Below are positions 15,900 through 25,205 of a DNA stretch of 64,000 nucleotides, piece after piece. Position 1 is the stretch's first letter. Every line of letters starts with the position of its first letter. Made by a program: the position numbers and the translations under genes. The stretch is taken from positions 1 to 64,000 of the forward strand of contig CAWBEX010000001.1 in assembly GCA_963787895.1 (NCBI GenBank), given 5' to 3'. Under the pieces are notes generated by a model. That model was not told the origin of the DNA and ran no database searches. It saw only the letters and a list, made by a program, of their open reading frames with translations. This stretch comes from Anderseniella sp963787895. GTDB taxonomy: Bacteria; Pseudomonadota; Alphaproteobacteria; Rhizobiales; Aestuariivirgaceae.

Positions 15900-16849
15900 G
15901 GCTGGGTTTCCGACACCTCGGCCTGTGGCTGGTGACCAAGGCCGGACTTTGGCTTGCGGTCCACATACGCCCCCAGAAGCGACAGCAACGGGGCACCGAT
16001 GAAGATGGAAGAATACGTGCCAATGACAACGCCCCATATCATCGCAAACGTGAAACCACGAAGCACTTCGCCGCCAAACACGTACAACGCAACTAGCGCC
16101 AACAGGGTTGAAACCGAGGTCATCAGCGTGCGTGGGAGTGTCTGGTTCAAGGACAAGTCGACCATTTCGTCGAACGACATCTTTTTGTATTTCCGCAAGT
16201 TCTCGCGGAAACGGTCGAACACCACCACAGTGTCATTCAACGAATAGCCAACAATGGTCAGCAGAGCGGCAATAATAGTGAGATCGAACGGCAATCGGAG
16301 GATGGAGAACAAGCCAATAGTCAGCGTTACGTCGTGCACCAGCGTCGCGACCGTGCCAATCGAGAATTGCCACTCGAAGCGCAGCCAGATGTAGATCATG
16401 ATGGCGACGAATGACAGCAGGATCGCCAGAATACCGTCGCGAGCCAACTCGCCCGAGACCTTCGGGCCAACCACTTCAACGCGCCGGTACTCGACGTCTG
16501 AGCCAAGCGCCTCCTTGACCTTGTTGATTGCGGTCTGCTGAGCATCTTCGCCGCCCGGCTGCGTTTCTATGCGGATTAGCACGTCACGCGGTTCACCAAA
16601 CTCCTGAAGTTCGGAACTGCCGAGGCCAAGCCCATCAATAGTCTTGCGCAGCGCGCCGAGGTCTGCCGGCTCTTGAGTTTTTATTTCAATGAGCGTGCCG
16701 CCCTTGAAGTCAATGCCGTAGTTCAGGCCAAGGCTGAAAAACAGGCCAATCGACAACAGCACCGCAGCGATTGATACATAGAATCCCGGACGGGCAAACC
16801 GCATAAACGGGATGTTTGTATCGTCCGGGACAAATCGAAACGGCTTCAT
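15896..16849 (-). CDS. secF: Protein translocase subunit SecF
   Basis: 317 residues. SecF pairs with SecD as a proton-driven motor that pulls preproteins through SecYEG. There are six membrane segments: one near residues 18-38, then a periplasmic P-domain (GGTLIEIKT...), then five from ~150 on, with the conserved LTIVGYSLNDTVVVFDRFREN loop. It follows secD by 25 bases and overlaps the Mth938-like gene. Confidence 0.96.
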   Translation of the reverse strand: MKPFRFVPDDTNIPFMRFARPGFYVSIAAVLLSIGLFFSLGLNYGIDFKGGTLIEIKTQEPADLGALRKTIDGLGLGSSELQEFGEPRDVLIRIETQPGGEDAQQTAINKVKEALGSDVEYRRVEVVGPKVSGELARDGILAILLSFVAIMIYIWLRFEWQFSIGTVATLVHDVTLTIGLFSILRLPFDLTIIAALLTIVGYSLNDTVVVFDRFRENLRKYKKMSFDEMVDLSLNQTLPRTLMTSVSTLLALVALYVFGGEVLRGFTFAMIWGVVIGTYSSIFIGAPLLSLLGAYVDRKPKSGLGHQPQAEVSETQP

Positions 16850-16874
16850 GATGATGCGCTCCCTGCAATCCGGC

Positions 16875-18482
16875 TCACAGTGGCACCGCCTTGGGACGGC
16901 GTGTCCTTACCCAGAATGAGATGATGAGCTGTGTCACTGTGTACGCGGTGAACACGGTTGAAATGATGCCTATGCCAAGTGTCACGGCGAATCCGCGGAC
17001 CGGGCCGGAGCCCATGCCAAACAGGATAACGGCGGCGATCAGCGTGGTGATGTTGGCATCGAGAATTGTGGCCAGGGCCATGCGAAAACCGGTTTCAATT
17101 GCATTCAACGGCGACCTGCCATTGGCGACCTCCTCGCGAATGCGCTCAAACACCAGCACGTTCGAGTCCACCGCCATGCCCATTGTCAAAACGATACCGG
17201 CAATACCTGGAAGTGTGAGCGTTGCACCGAGAAATGACAACGTACCCATGATTATGACCAGGTTAACAACCAGAGCCAGAATAGCGAAAACGCCGAACAA
17301 CCCGTAGGAGACCAGCATGAACAACAAAACTCCAACCAGACCAATGATCGAAGCTATGAGACCGGCACGAACCGAGTCTGAACCCAGACTTGGTCCCACG
17401 GTGCGTTCTTCAACGATGGTAAGCTTCGCGGGCAATGCGCCGGAGCGTAGGACAATTGCCAGATCGTTAGCTCCATCGACAGTAAAGTTGCCGGAAATCT
17501 GACCGGAGCCGCCACAAATCTGTTCGTTGATGCGTGGTGCAGAAATGACCTCATTGTCCAGTACGATCGCAAACGGACGCCCGACATTGTTCTGTGTCAG
17601 GCGACAAAACCGCTTGGCACCTTCAGTGTTGAAGCGGAAGTTGACGATCGGTTCATTGCTGCGTTGATCGAAACCGGTCTGTGCATCATTCAGGTCTTCA
17701 CCATCAACCGTTGCTGAGCGCGATGTCTGCACCCAGTAAACCTGACCTGGATTTTCCTTGTCAGGAAGCGCTTCAGCATCAAGCGGCACCTGCCCTCCGG
17801 CGCCGGTGGGCTGGTTGTCGCTGAGCAGGCGGAACTGCAATTGAGCGGTTTGTCCAAGCAGTGCCTTCAGGCGCGCCGGATCCTGCAGGCCTGGCACCTG
17901 GACGAGGATGCGGTCCACGCCCTGGCGCTGGATGGTAGGTTCGGTTGTTCCGAGTGCGTTTATGCGGCGCCCGATGATCTCAAGCGATTGTTGCACGGCG
18001 CGGCCGATGCGTACGTCCAGACCACCTTGGGAGAAGACCAAATTGATGGTCGAGCCTTCGCGGGTAATATCAAGCTCCTGCACCTGAGCGCCCTGCCCGA
18101 AGAAACCGCTGTCAACCGGTTGCGAAATTTCGCGCATGAGATTGAACGCCTGCTCAACCTGTGTGGCTTCAGTGATGCTGACGCTGGCTCCGTTATCGCT
18201 ACGTTTCAAGTTGGCATAACGGATTTTACCGTCACGCAAGCGCTGGCGAATGTCGCCGACAAGCTGCTTGCCCATCACGTCCTTAAGCGACGCACTGTCC
18301 ACTTCCAGCAGAACGTGACTGCCGCCTTGAAGATCAAGACCAAGGGTCACCGGCTGCGATGGCAGAAAATCCGGCAATGCCTTGCGGACGCTCTCACTCA
18401 TCAGATTGGGAGACGCGAGAATGAATGCCAGTGCGACCACAGCAGCGATCAGTGAGGCCTTGAGTTTTGAAAAATGAAGCAT
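16875..18482 (-). CDS. secD: Protein translocase subunit SecD
   Basis: 535 residues. The first membrane helix (~10-30) is followed by the large periplasmic P1 region, starting with VTLGLDLQGGSHVLLEVD. The C-terminal block has five helices with MGMAVDSNVLVFERIREE, the conserved SecD/F motif containing the Asp needed for proton coupling. The LNAIETGFRMALATILDANITTL stretch is typical. Sits between yajC and secF in the standard order. Confidence 0.97.
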   Translation of the reverse strand: MLHFSKLKASLIAAVVALAFILASPNLMSESVRKALPDFLPSQPVTLGLDLQGGSHVLLEVDSASLKDVMGKQLVGDIRQRLRDGKIRYANLKRSDNGASVSITEATQVEQAFNLMREISQPVDSGFFGQGAQVQELDITREGSTINLVFSQGGLDVRIGRAVQQSLEIIGRRINALGTTEPTIQRQGVDRILVQVPGLQDPARLKALLGQTAQLQFRLLSDNQPTGAGGQVPLDAEALPDKENPGQVYWVQTSRSATVDGEDLNDAQTGFDQRSNEPIVNFRFNTEGAKRFCRLTQNNVGRPFAIVLDNEVISAPRINEQICGGSGQISGNFTVDGANDLAIVLRSGALPAKLTIVEERTVGPSLGSDSVRAGLIASIIGLVGVLLFMLVSYGLFGVFAILALVVNLVIIMGTLSFLGATLTLPGIAGIVLTMGMAVDSNVLVFERIREEVANGRSPLNAIETGFRMALATILDANITTLIAAVILFGMGSGPVRGFAVTLGIGIISTVFTAYTVTQLIISFWVRTRRPKAVPL

Positions 18483-18549
18483 GATCCGCTTGTATGATAA
18501 TTGTCAGGATGCAAAGTGCCAGAACGATTGCACAGCAAGTACAGCCGCG

Positions 18550-18876
18550 TCAGCTTTTGGCAGGCTCGCCCTTGACGCGCACTTCGGTGATGGCAGTCTT
18601 GACCATTCTCAGTTTGGAACCTTCACCGGCGTCGATGATGATTTCGTTGTCGTCCACCACCTTGTTGACCTTACCGACGATACCGCCAGCAGTAACGATG
18701 GTGTCACCACGGCGCACGTTGGAAACCATGGCCTGATGCTCCTTCATACGCTTTTGCTGGGGCCTGAGAATCAGGAACCAGAAAATACCCATGATGAGCA
18801 CGATAGGGAAAATCAGTGAAAAAATGTCGGCCCCTGCTGTTCCGCCTGCCTGGGCGTATGCGGGTGAAATGAACAT
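18550..18876 (-). CDS. yajC: Preprotein translocase subunit YajC
   Basis: 108 residues. A single transmembrane helix (about residues 18-38, FSLIFPIVLIMGIFWFLILRPQ) is followed by the RPQQKRMKEHQ motif and a small cytoplasmic beta domain (GDTIVTAGGIVGKV). YajC associates with SecDF. The ATG at 18876 gives the family-typical short N-terminus MFISPAYAQA; longer starts would add a region without homology. First gene of the yajC-secD-secF operon. Confidence 0.95.
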   Translation of the reverse strand: MFISPAYAQAGGTAGADIFSLIFPIVLIMGIFWFLILRPQQKRMKEHQAMVSNVRRGDTIVTAGGIVGKVNKVVDDNEIIIDAGEGSKLRMVKTAITEVRVKGEPAKS

Positions 18877-19049
18877 GTATGAATACTCCCAAAATAGAAT
18901 CCGACACCCGTATACAGCCGGGTGCAGGGGCTTTGCAACCAACAAGGCTTGCCGAAACGGCTCAATGCCGTCAGCCTTGCCAGATCGCGCCCGAAAGCCT
19001 AAATCGGGGATACACCATTACACCCCGTCAATCACCTTAAGTTTTGCCC

Positions 19050-19919
19050 ATGTCAAACCAGCAACTGGACGATATACTTGCCCGGCTCGAACGCATTGCA
19101 AGCGCGCTTGAGCGCTCAGCTCCGGGGCCAAAGACAACTCCCGATTACAACGCTGCCGACGCATTCGTCTGGCATGCAGCATCAAGCACCCTGCAGCCTG
19201 TGCCACGGGTCAATCGGGTGGAGATGGTGCTGCTTCATGGCATAGACCGGGTGCGCGACATATTGGTGGATAACACCCAGCGGTTCGCCCGGGGGCTGCC
19301 AGCCAACAATGCCCTTTTGTGGGGCGCACGTGGCATGGGCAAGAGCTCACTGGTCAAGGCAGCACATGCTGCCATAACCAAGGATCACGGAAACAGGTTG
19401 AAACTGATCGAGATCCATCGCGAGGACATTGAAGGCCTTCCGGTACTGATGTCCGATCTTCGCAGTGAGACAGAATACCGGTTCATCATCTTTTGTGACG
19501 ATCTGTCGTTTGATCATCAGGACACCTCCTACAAATCGCTTAAGGCAGCGCTGGATGGTGGCATTGAGGGTCGGCCGGACAATGTAGTGCTCTATGCAAC
19601 TTCAAACCGCCGGCATCTGCTGCCGCGCGACATGATCGAGAATGAACGTTCGACTGCGATTAACCCCTCAGAAGCGGTGCAAGAGAAGGTTTCGCTTTCC
19701 GACAGATTTGGTTTGTGGCTTGGTTTCCATTCGTGCTCGCAGGACGAGTATCTCGAAATGATAAGGGGTTACGTCAATCACTTTGAATTGGATATCGCCC
19801 CCGAGACACTCAAGGCAGAGGCTATCGAGTGGCAGACCACTCGCGGTTCACGCTCTGGACGGGTGGCCTGGCAATACATACAGGACCTGGCAGGCAGGCT
19901 TGGCAAGGCGCTGGGCTGA
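19050..19919 (+). CDS. DUF815 AAA-type ATPase
   Basis: 289 residues. Walker A GARGMGKSSL lies at about residue 92, Walker B FIIFCDDLSF at ~150, and a sensor-1-like YATSNRRHLLP follows, as in the DUF815 family of small AAA ATPases. The molecular role of the family is unknown. The real ATG is at 19050; a TTG six bases upstream is less likely. It is divergent from yajC, a neighbourhood I know as common in Hyphomicrobiales. Confidence 0.88.
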   Translation: MSNQQLDDILARLERIASALERSAPGPKTTPDYNAADAFVWHAASSTLQPVPRVNRVEMVLLHGIDRVRDILVDNTQRFARGLPANNALLWGARGMGKSSLVKAAHAAITKDHGNRLKLIEIHREDIEGLPVLMSDLRSETEYRFIIFCDDLSFDHQDTSYKSLKAALDGGIEGRPDNVVLYATSNRRHLLPRDMIENERSTAINPSEAVQEKVSLSDRFGLWLGFHSCSQDEYLEMIRGYVNHFELDIAPETLKAEAIEWQTTRGSRSGRVAWQYIQDLAGRLGKALG

Positions 19920-19920
19920 C

Positions 19921-19947
19921 AAAAAACCCGGACGTCGCCGCCCGGGT
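19921..19947 (-). terminator. Intrinsic terminator after the GST gene
   Basis: Read on the minus strand: ACCCGG...CCGGGT stem within a longer GC hairpin followed by six T. It lies 27 bases after the end of the downstream GST gene and directly after the stop of the convergent DUF815 gene. Confidence 0.75.
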
Positions 19948-19973
19948 GAAAATCCTGCAGAATGTCGAACTGT

Positions 19974-20636
19974 TCAGCCGAGCTTCTTTTCGTTGGCTTT
20001 CCATTCTTCTGGTGTATGACCGACAGGAACCATGCCCCATTTCTTGAAGGCTTCACGTTCCTTGATCTGATCCATCCACCTATCAAGATTTGGAAGTTTG
20101 GCGTGCTTCACGTCGAATGCGAGATAGCGCCAATAGAATACGCCAAGCGCGATGTCTGCGTAATTGAAGTGGCGCCCGGTGAGCCATGGCTTGCGGCCAA
20201 TGGCGCGGTTGGCGATCTTGAACAGGCGGGCGCATTCAGCTTCAGCCTTCTTGACGGCCGCAGGATCCCGCTGCTCAGGGGTCGCGCGGACCGTGTTGAA
20301 CAGAATGGTGAACATGTGCGGGTTCAGCGTGGTTGCGGTCCAGTCTGTCCACTGGTCAGCCAGCGCCCAGGGCTTCTGACCGCGCGGACGGATGTTGTCC
20401 TTGCCGTACTTGCGCGCGAGGTAACGCATCATGGCATTTGATTCAAACAGAGTAATGGAGCCGTCCTTCATGACGGGAACCAGCGCGTTGGGATTCATTT
20501 TGGTGAACGTCTTGTCGTCAAGACCTCCAAACTGACCGCCAGTTGCGTGGCGATCAAAGGGTTGACCTGTTTCGCCCAGTGCCCAGAGAACTTTCTGGAC
20601 GTTGATCGACGAACGCCGGCCCCAAACTTCAATCAT
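19974..20636 (-). CDS. Glutathione S-transferase
   Basis: 220 residues. The N-terminal thioredoxin-like domain contains GRRSSINVQKVLWALGE, the cis-Pro motif PNALVPVM and the ESNAMMRYLARKY glutathione-binding motif; the helical C-terminal domain has FNYADIALGVFYWRY. It belongs to a different subgroup from the GST at 1.6-2.3 kb. ATG 20636 follows GAAGGAAAA, a good ribosome-binding site. It is monocistronic with a terminator after it. Substrate unknown. Confidence 0.9.
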   Translation of the reverse strand: MIEVWGRRSSINVQKVLWALGETGQPFDRHATGGQFGGLDDKTFTKMNPNALVPVMKDGSITLFESNAMMRYLARKYGKDNIRPRGQKPWALADQWTDWTATTLNPHMFTILFNTVRATPEQRDPAAVKKAEAECARLFKIANRAIGRKPWLTGRHFNYADIALGVFYWRYLAFDVKHAKLPNLDRWMDQIKEREAFKKWGMVPVGHTPEEWKANEKKLG

Positions 20637-20901
20637 GTTATTTTCCTTCGTTTCAGAATCAGATGGCGCACATAAACCGCACAATCACGGGAATTACAAG
20701 CCTTTCATCCGACGCAAAACAACCTTTGCTTGCATCTTGGTCTAGACACACGAACTGGATGGTGTGACAAATTTACAACGTATGCTGAGAAAATTTCTTA
20801 CCCTGCGGAATTAATTTGATCTGCATACCAACTATATGAAAGCCTGCAGTCAGAAAAGCACCTCAAGAGTGCTCGTGTGTCTAGTAAAACAGGGTAGCAT
20901 C

Positions 20902-22293
20902 ATGAGTATCAAGATCAGGGTTTTCGCAACGTTGGCGTTATCGGGGACGCTTTTATCCACGCAAGCACTGGCTGCCGACATGGAGGTCTTGCCGGCAGGT
21001 GACTGGACAGGGTTCCATGTTGGCATTGGTGGTGGTTATGGCGGTGTAAACCACCGGCTGGCGCTGGATGCAGCAGGCTTCGGTGATCTCGTAAGCTTCA
21101 GCGGCGTTGGTGGTGAAGGTGGATTGTTTACTGTCGAAGGTGGATATGACTACCAGATCGACAGCAATTTTGTGTTGGGCATACAAGGCGATTACACGTT
21201 CTCCGGCATTGGCACGGATCTGAACATCAATGTCCCGGGCTTCAATGGAGGCTACTCGCTGGATGCCAAGAACAACTTTACCGTGGCAGGCAGAGCGGGC
21301 TGGCTGCCCTCCCCTGACACCCTCCTCTACGGCCTTGTTGGCTGGACCTGGACCGAGTTCAATGGTGAGTTCACAGGCGATGCGGCAGGTGGTATTCCCA
21401 ACTACAATTTCAATGTTGATGGCCTGACGGTTGGTGCGGGCATTGAAACCCGTTTCACGCCCAACATCACTGGCAAGCTGGAGTACCGCTACACAGACTA
21501 CGGCAATCACTCAATCATCAGTGGAAATGTTGGCCAAGCATTCCTGGACTTCTATGATGACGTGTCTGTGCAGTCAATTCGCGCGGTTGTCAGCTACCAG
21601 TTCGGCAATCCAGGCGGGTATGTGTCTCCTACCGCAGATTTGCCGCCGGTGGCTGAAGTAGCTGACTGGAGCGGTTTCCGGATCGGCGGTGGCGGCGGGT
21701 ACGGCCTCGTCAACCACACACTGAGTGTTGACGTGACAGGGTTCGGTGAAGTTGCAAGCCTCAGCGGCATTACCGGCGAAGGCGGGTTGTTCACAGCCGA
21801 AGTAGGCTATGACCATCAGTTCTCGGAGGACTGGGTAGCTGGCATTCAGTTTGACTACACGGGAAGCAGCATTGCGACCGAGCTAGATTTGGACATTCCG
21901 TTTTTTGGCGGGATACAGGCAGGATACAAGCTCGAGGCTTCAGACAGCTATACGGTGGCTGGACGTCTCGGCTATCTGGTGACGCCTGATACGCTGGCAT
22001 ATGGTCTTGTCGGCTACACCTGGAGCGACTTTGAAGGCCGCTTTTCCGGCGATGCAATCGGCGTTCTACCGAACTACTCGTTTGATGTTGAAGGTCTGAC
22101 GGTGGGTGCCGGTGTAGAAACCAACCTGTTTGCTGGCCTTACAGGTAAGCTTGAATATCGTTACACGATGTACGATTCCCTCGAGTTGTTCGCGTTTAAC
22201 CTGAATGACATAACCCAGATTGCAGCCAACGACGATATCTCTGTGCAGTCGGTTCGCGCGGTAATCTCCTACAAACTTCCATTGTTCAGGTAG
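20902..22293 (+). CDS. Outer-membrane protein with two tandem Omp25/31-type barrels
   Basis: 463 residues. A signal peptide ends at ALA (~24). Two homologous units follow, starting at residue 34 (DWTGFHVGIGGGYG) and residue 255 (DWSGFRIGGGGGYG). Each has the Omp25/Omp31 pattern: GG.GY start, YD.Q.....V.GIQ.DY, VAGR.GWL..PDTL.YGLVG.TW, F......VGAG.E.....GKLEYRYT.Y and a final SVQS.RAV.SY strand. Single-barrel members of this family are about 200-250 residues with eight strands, so this protein equals two barrels joined by a short Pro-rich linker (residues ~238-253). ATG 20902 is chosen for the signal peptide; an upstream ATG at 20836 would bury it. A strong terminator follows. Confidence 0.88.
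   Translation: MSIKIRVFATLALSGTLLSTQALAADMEVLPAGDWTGFHVGIGGGYGGVNHRLALDAAGFGDLVSFSGVGGEGGLFTVEGGYDYQIDSNFVLGIQGDYTFSGIGTDLNINVPGFNGGYSLDAKNNFTVAGRAGWLPSPDTLLYGLVGWTWTEFNGEFTGDAAGGIPNYNFNVDGLTVGAGIETRFTPNITGKLEYRYTDYGNHSIISGNVGQAFLDFYDDVSVQSIRAVVSYQFGNPGGYVSPTADLPPVAEVADWSGFRIGGGGGYGLVNHTLSVDVTGFGEVASLSGITGEGGLFTAEVGYDHQFSEDWVAGIQFDYTGSSIATELDLDIPFFGGIQAGYKLEASDSYTVAGRLGYLVTPDTLAYGLVGYTWSDFEGRFSGDAIGVLPNYSFDVEGLTVGAGVETNLFAGLTGKLEYRYTMYDSLELFAFNLNDITQIAANDDISVQSVRAVISYKLPLFR
21001..22290 (+). repeat. Internal duplication of a beta-barrel coding unit
   Basis: Unit 1 spans about 21001-21605 and unit 2 about 21664-22290; the offset between equivalent residues is 221 codons. The protein units align through their whole length (for example GGEGGLFTVEGGYDYQ with TGEGGLFTAEVGYDHQ) while the DNA has diverged, so the duplication is old rather than recent. 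Confidence 0.85.
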
Positions 22294-22311
22294 CGGGATA
22301 AAGCATACAAG

Positions 22312-22342
22312 AAACCCGACCTCGCAGGAGGTCGGGTTTTTT
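22312..22342 (+). terminator. Bidirectional hairpin terminator
   Basis: Stem AAACCCGACCT / AGGTCGGGTTT, eleven base pairs, followed by T on both strands (six T on plus). Serves the tandem-barrel gene and the convergent nlpD. Confidence 0.9.
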
Positions 22343-22367
22343 ATGTCCAGTTCGCTTTAACCGCGCC

Positions 22368-23633
22368 CTAGTTGGATGCGGTTTGGGAGCCGAGGTACTT
22401 CAGAGGGTCAACCGCAGTTGCGCCCTGACGGACTTCGAAGTGAACCTGTGGAGAAGTGACCGAGCCAGACTTGCCGGCCTTGCCGATCACGTCACCCCGG
22501 CGCACTGCGTCACCGCGTTTCACCAGCAGTTCCCTGTTGTGAGCGTAGGCGGTTACCCAACCGTTCTGATGACGGATGAGAACCAGTTCACCATACCCTT
22601 TCAACTCATTGCCGGCATAAGCAACAACGCCAGCTTCGGCGGCGCGAACTGCGGTTCCCTCGGGTACTGCAATGTTGATGCCTTCGTTACGGGTGTTGTT
22701 GGGCTTGCTGCCAAACTTGGAGATAACCCGGCCATTTACAGGCCAACGGAAGCCGGAAGCGTTCTGAACCGGCTCGATGGTTGAATCCTGACTCAGCGAA
22801 CCCTGATCTGACTCTTCAAGCTCGGCGGTTTGCTGAACCTGCCGTGTCTGCATGACCGGTGCCTTGGTGGCAAGGTTCTGCTGTGGCAGGCGGGCCGGTG
22901 CCGAATTGGCTGTCAGTGACGAACCGCCCCCGCCCGGAATGGTGATGCGCTGGCCAATCTGCAGACCATGGTTCATGTTGAGACCATTTGCAGCGGCTAT
23001 GTCATGCGGGCGCATGTTGTATGTACGGCCAAGTGAATACAGTGTTTCGCCTGGGCGAACTGTGTGGCTGCCTCCAGCCTGTGAGGTAGAAATTGGCTCA
23101 TTTGCGCGTGCGTTGGCCTGGGCAACGGTTGGCTGCGGTGAAACCGGATTGCTGGCACCAGGAATCGACAGACGCTGTCCTACTGCAAGGGTATATGGAG
23201 CGCGGATATTATTGGCCGAGGCAAGCTGGTTGACTGTCAGCCCATTGGCGCGCGCCAGCGAAAACATGGTCTGGCCTGGCTGCACCGTAATGCTGCCGCT
23301 GCCGGCTGGCGCATAACTTGTACGTGGTGGCTGATACTCAGCCTGACGCGGAACGGTCGGAGCACTGTAGGTTTGGGCCGGAGGAGTGTAACCAGCGTTT
23401 GGCGAGGGTGCATTCTGCCACGAAGGTCGCGCGCTTGCCACGCGGTCACCGTTCAATGGCGATGATTCAACTGCACCAACGGTGGCTGATTGGGTTTCTT
23501 TTTTGGAAACTGAATTGGTGGAGATGCTTGGATAATCGGCGAAGCGATCAACCGAACCGGAGCAACCTGCAAGAAGGGCCGCCGTGGCGGTTGCCGCAAA
23601 GATGCGAGAAATATTTGAAGAAGTTTTACTCAT
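22368..23633 (-). CDS. nlpD: LysM/M23 lipoprotein, NlpD/DipM-like amidase activator
   Basis: 421 residues. A lipoprotein signal ends at LLAGC (Cys ~23). A low-complexity linker leads to two LysM peptidoglycan-binding units (~113-158 and ~187-234) and a C-terminal M23 (LytM) domain (~295-415). The M23 metal site is degenerate: the usual H-x3-D is NEGIN, as in E. coli NlpD/EnvC, while HFEVR is kept. This indicates an activator of cell-wall amidases in daughter-cell separation rather than a peptidase. It follows pcm and surE in the order seen in E. coli and many alphaproteobacteria. Confidence 0.88.
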   Translation of the reverse strand: MSKTSSNISRIFAATATAALLAGCSGSVDRFADYPSISTNSVSKKETQSATVGAVESSPLNGDRVASARPSWQNAPSPNAGYTPPAQTYSAPTVPRQAEYQPPRTSYAPAGSGSITVQPGQTMFSLARANGLTVNQLASANNIRAPYTLAVGQRLSIPGASNPVSPQPTVAQANARANEPISTSQAGGSHTVRPGETLYSLGRTYNMRPHDIAAANGLNMNHGLQIGQRITIPGGGGSSLTANSAPARLPQQNLATKAPVMQTRQVQQTAELEESDQGSLSQDSTIEPVQNASGFRWPVNGRVISKFGSKPNNTRNEGINIAVPEGTAVRAAEAGVVAYAGNELKGYGELVLIRHQNGWVTAYAHNRELLVKRGDAVRRGDVIGKAGKSGSVTSPQVHFEVRQGATAVDPLKYLGSQTASN

Positions 23634-23770
23634 ACCCGTACCCCAAAACTCAAAACTAACGAACTGGACTGGAGCTCATAGTGAATGAGTTAGGTTAAGG
23701 AGGGGTTTATAGGTTAAGGAAGCGCTGCAATTAATCCTCAATCTGTCGCAAGCCCTTCGAAAACTGCCAT

Positions 23771-24415
23771 TTACATGCCGCGGGCAATGCCCTCAACCAA
23801 GGGAACAAAGCGCACAGGCATCAGGCTCTCGCGCTCAAAATCATGCTCGGTGCGAGTGATGCGAAGGATTTCCTGCTTTCCGGGCAAGACCTCAACCGGA
23901 ATGATCATGATGCCACCAATTGCCAGTTGCTCTATGAGCTTGCGTGGCAATTTTGGTGCTGCAGCCGTGACAATTATTCGTTCAAAGGGCGCCTGCTGGG
24001 GCCAGCCCTTGGTGCCATCTCCCAACAATGTTGTGATGTTGGCTAACCGCAACTCGGCAAATCGGGCTTCTGCTGACTTCAGTAATGTGCGGTAACGCTC
24101 GATTGTGTAGACCCGCCTGCAAAGTTGGGAAAGGATGGCCGTCTGGTATCCGCTTCCCGTGCCGATCTCCAGAACCTTCATCCGCTCGCCTACCTTCAAC
24201 CGATCTGTCATAAACGCAACAATGAACGGTTGCGACAGTGTCTGGCCGCATTCTATGGGCAATGCCTGGTCAGAGTATGCGAGATCGCGGAACGCTTCCG
24301 GGACAAACAATTCCCGTGGCACTGTTTCAATGGCTTCCAGTACGTGTGTGTCGCGAATGTTGCGCGCCCGCAGGCTCATCACCAGTTCGATTTTTTGCTG
24401 GTCAGTTGCCGGCAT
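23771..24415 (-). CDS. pcm: Protein-L-isoaspartate O-methyltransferase
   Basis: 214 residues. This SAM-dependent enzyme starts repair of isoaspartyl residues in aged proteins. It shows the PCMT signature: FVPEAFRDLAYSD, QTLSQPFIVAFMTDRL, motif I VLEIGTGSGYQTAIL, and the later IIVTAAAPKLPRKLIEQLAIGG. The ATG at 24415 starts right after the surE stop (7-base gap); the longer frame upstream is only a shadow of surE. Confidence 0.93.
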   Translation of the reverse strand: MPATDQQKIELVMSLRARNIRDTHVLEAIETVPRELFVPEAFRDLAYSDQALPIECGQTLSQPFIVAFMTDRLKVGERMKVLEIGTGSGYQTAILSQLCRRVYTIERYRTLLKSAEARFAELRLANITTLLGDGTKGWPQQAPFERIIVTAAAPKLPRKLIEQLAIGGIMIIPVEVLPGKQEILRITRTEHDFERESLMPVRFVPLVEGIARGM

Positions 24416-24422
24416 GAGGAAT

Positions 24423-25205
24423 TTACCCCTGCCGGTTCTGCAAGTGCGAGAGTACGTCAAGCTGCGTGAGATTGGTGTGCAGTGGTGTGATAGAGATGTA
24501 ACCATTGTATATGGCGTGCAGGTCTGTACCCTGTGCCGGATTTGACAGCTCCCGCTTGAAGCCGATCCAGAAATAGTCGTTGCCGCGGGCATCCGTGCGG
24601 TGATCTAGCCTCAGCAGATTCTGATCACGCTGACCCTGGCTGGTATATCGAACCCCCCGCACCTCGTCCGGTTGGCAATCAGGAAAGTTGACATTGAGCA
24701 ATACGCCCGGGCCTGTTTGTGTTCGAGCCAGGTCCCTAACAATGTCGGCACCATGCGAGCGGCCGGTCTGCCAAGGAACCGCGCGGCCATTGATGCCGTA
24801 GGTCTGGCTGAGTGCGATGGACCTTATGCCAAGCGCAGTGCCCTCCATTGCAGCGGCAATGGTACCGGAGTAGGTCACATCATCGGCAATATTCTGACCC
24901 CGGTTGACGCCGGACAGGATGAGGTCTGGCACATCGGGCATGATGTGACGCACTCCCATGAGGACACTGTCAGCAGGGGTGCCAAGCACGGCAAATTTTC
25001 GTGGACCAAGCTGGCGCATGCGCAGTGGATGTGACAACGAAATAGACCGGCCAGCGCCGGACTGCTCCTGTTCGGGCGCAACTATCCAAACATCATCACT
25101 CAGTTCAGCCGCGATCGCCTCAAGCACTTCAAGGCCGGGAGCATTGATGCCGTCGTCATTTGCCAGAAGAATGCGATAAGGTTTGCCATCAGGATGTGTA
25201 AGCAT
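24423..25205 (-). CDS. surE: 5'/3'-nucleotidase SurE
   Basis: 260 residues. The metal-binding N-terminus YRILLANDDGINAPG and the SGVNRGQNIADDVTYSGTI block are diagnostic of SurE, a stationary-phase survival nucleotidase acting on nucleoside monophosphates. The ATG at 25205 overlaps the serS stop (TGATG); a TTG three bases upstream is ignored. Lies between serS and pcm as is usual. Confidence 0.95.
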   Translation of the reverse strand: MLTHPDGKPYRILLANDDGINAPGLEVLEAIAAELSDDVWIVAPEQEQSGAGRSISLSHPLRMRQLGPRKFAVLGTPADSVLMGVRHIMPDVPDLILSGVNRGQNIADDVTYSGTIAAAMEGTALGIRSIALSQTYGINGRAVPWQTGRSHGADIVRDLARTQTGPGVLLNVNFPDCQPDEVRGVRYTSQGQRDQNLLRLDHRTDARGNDYFWIGFKRELSNPAQGTDLHAIYNGYISITPLHTNLTQLDVLSHLQNRQG

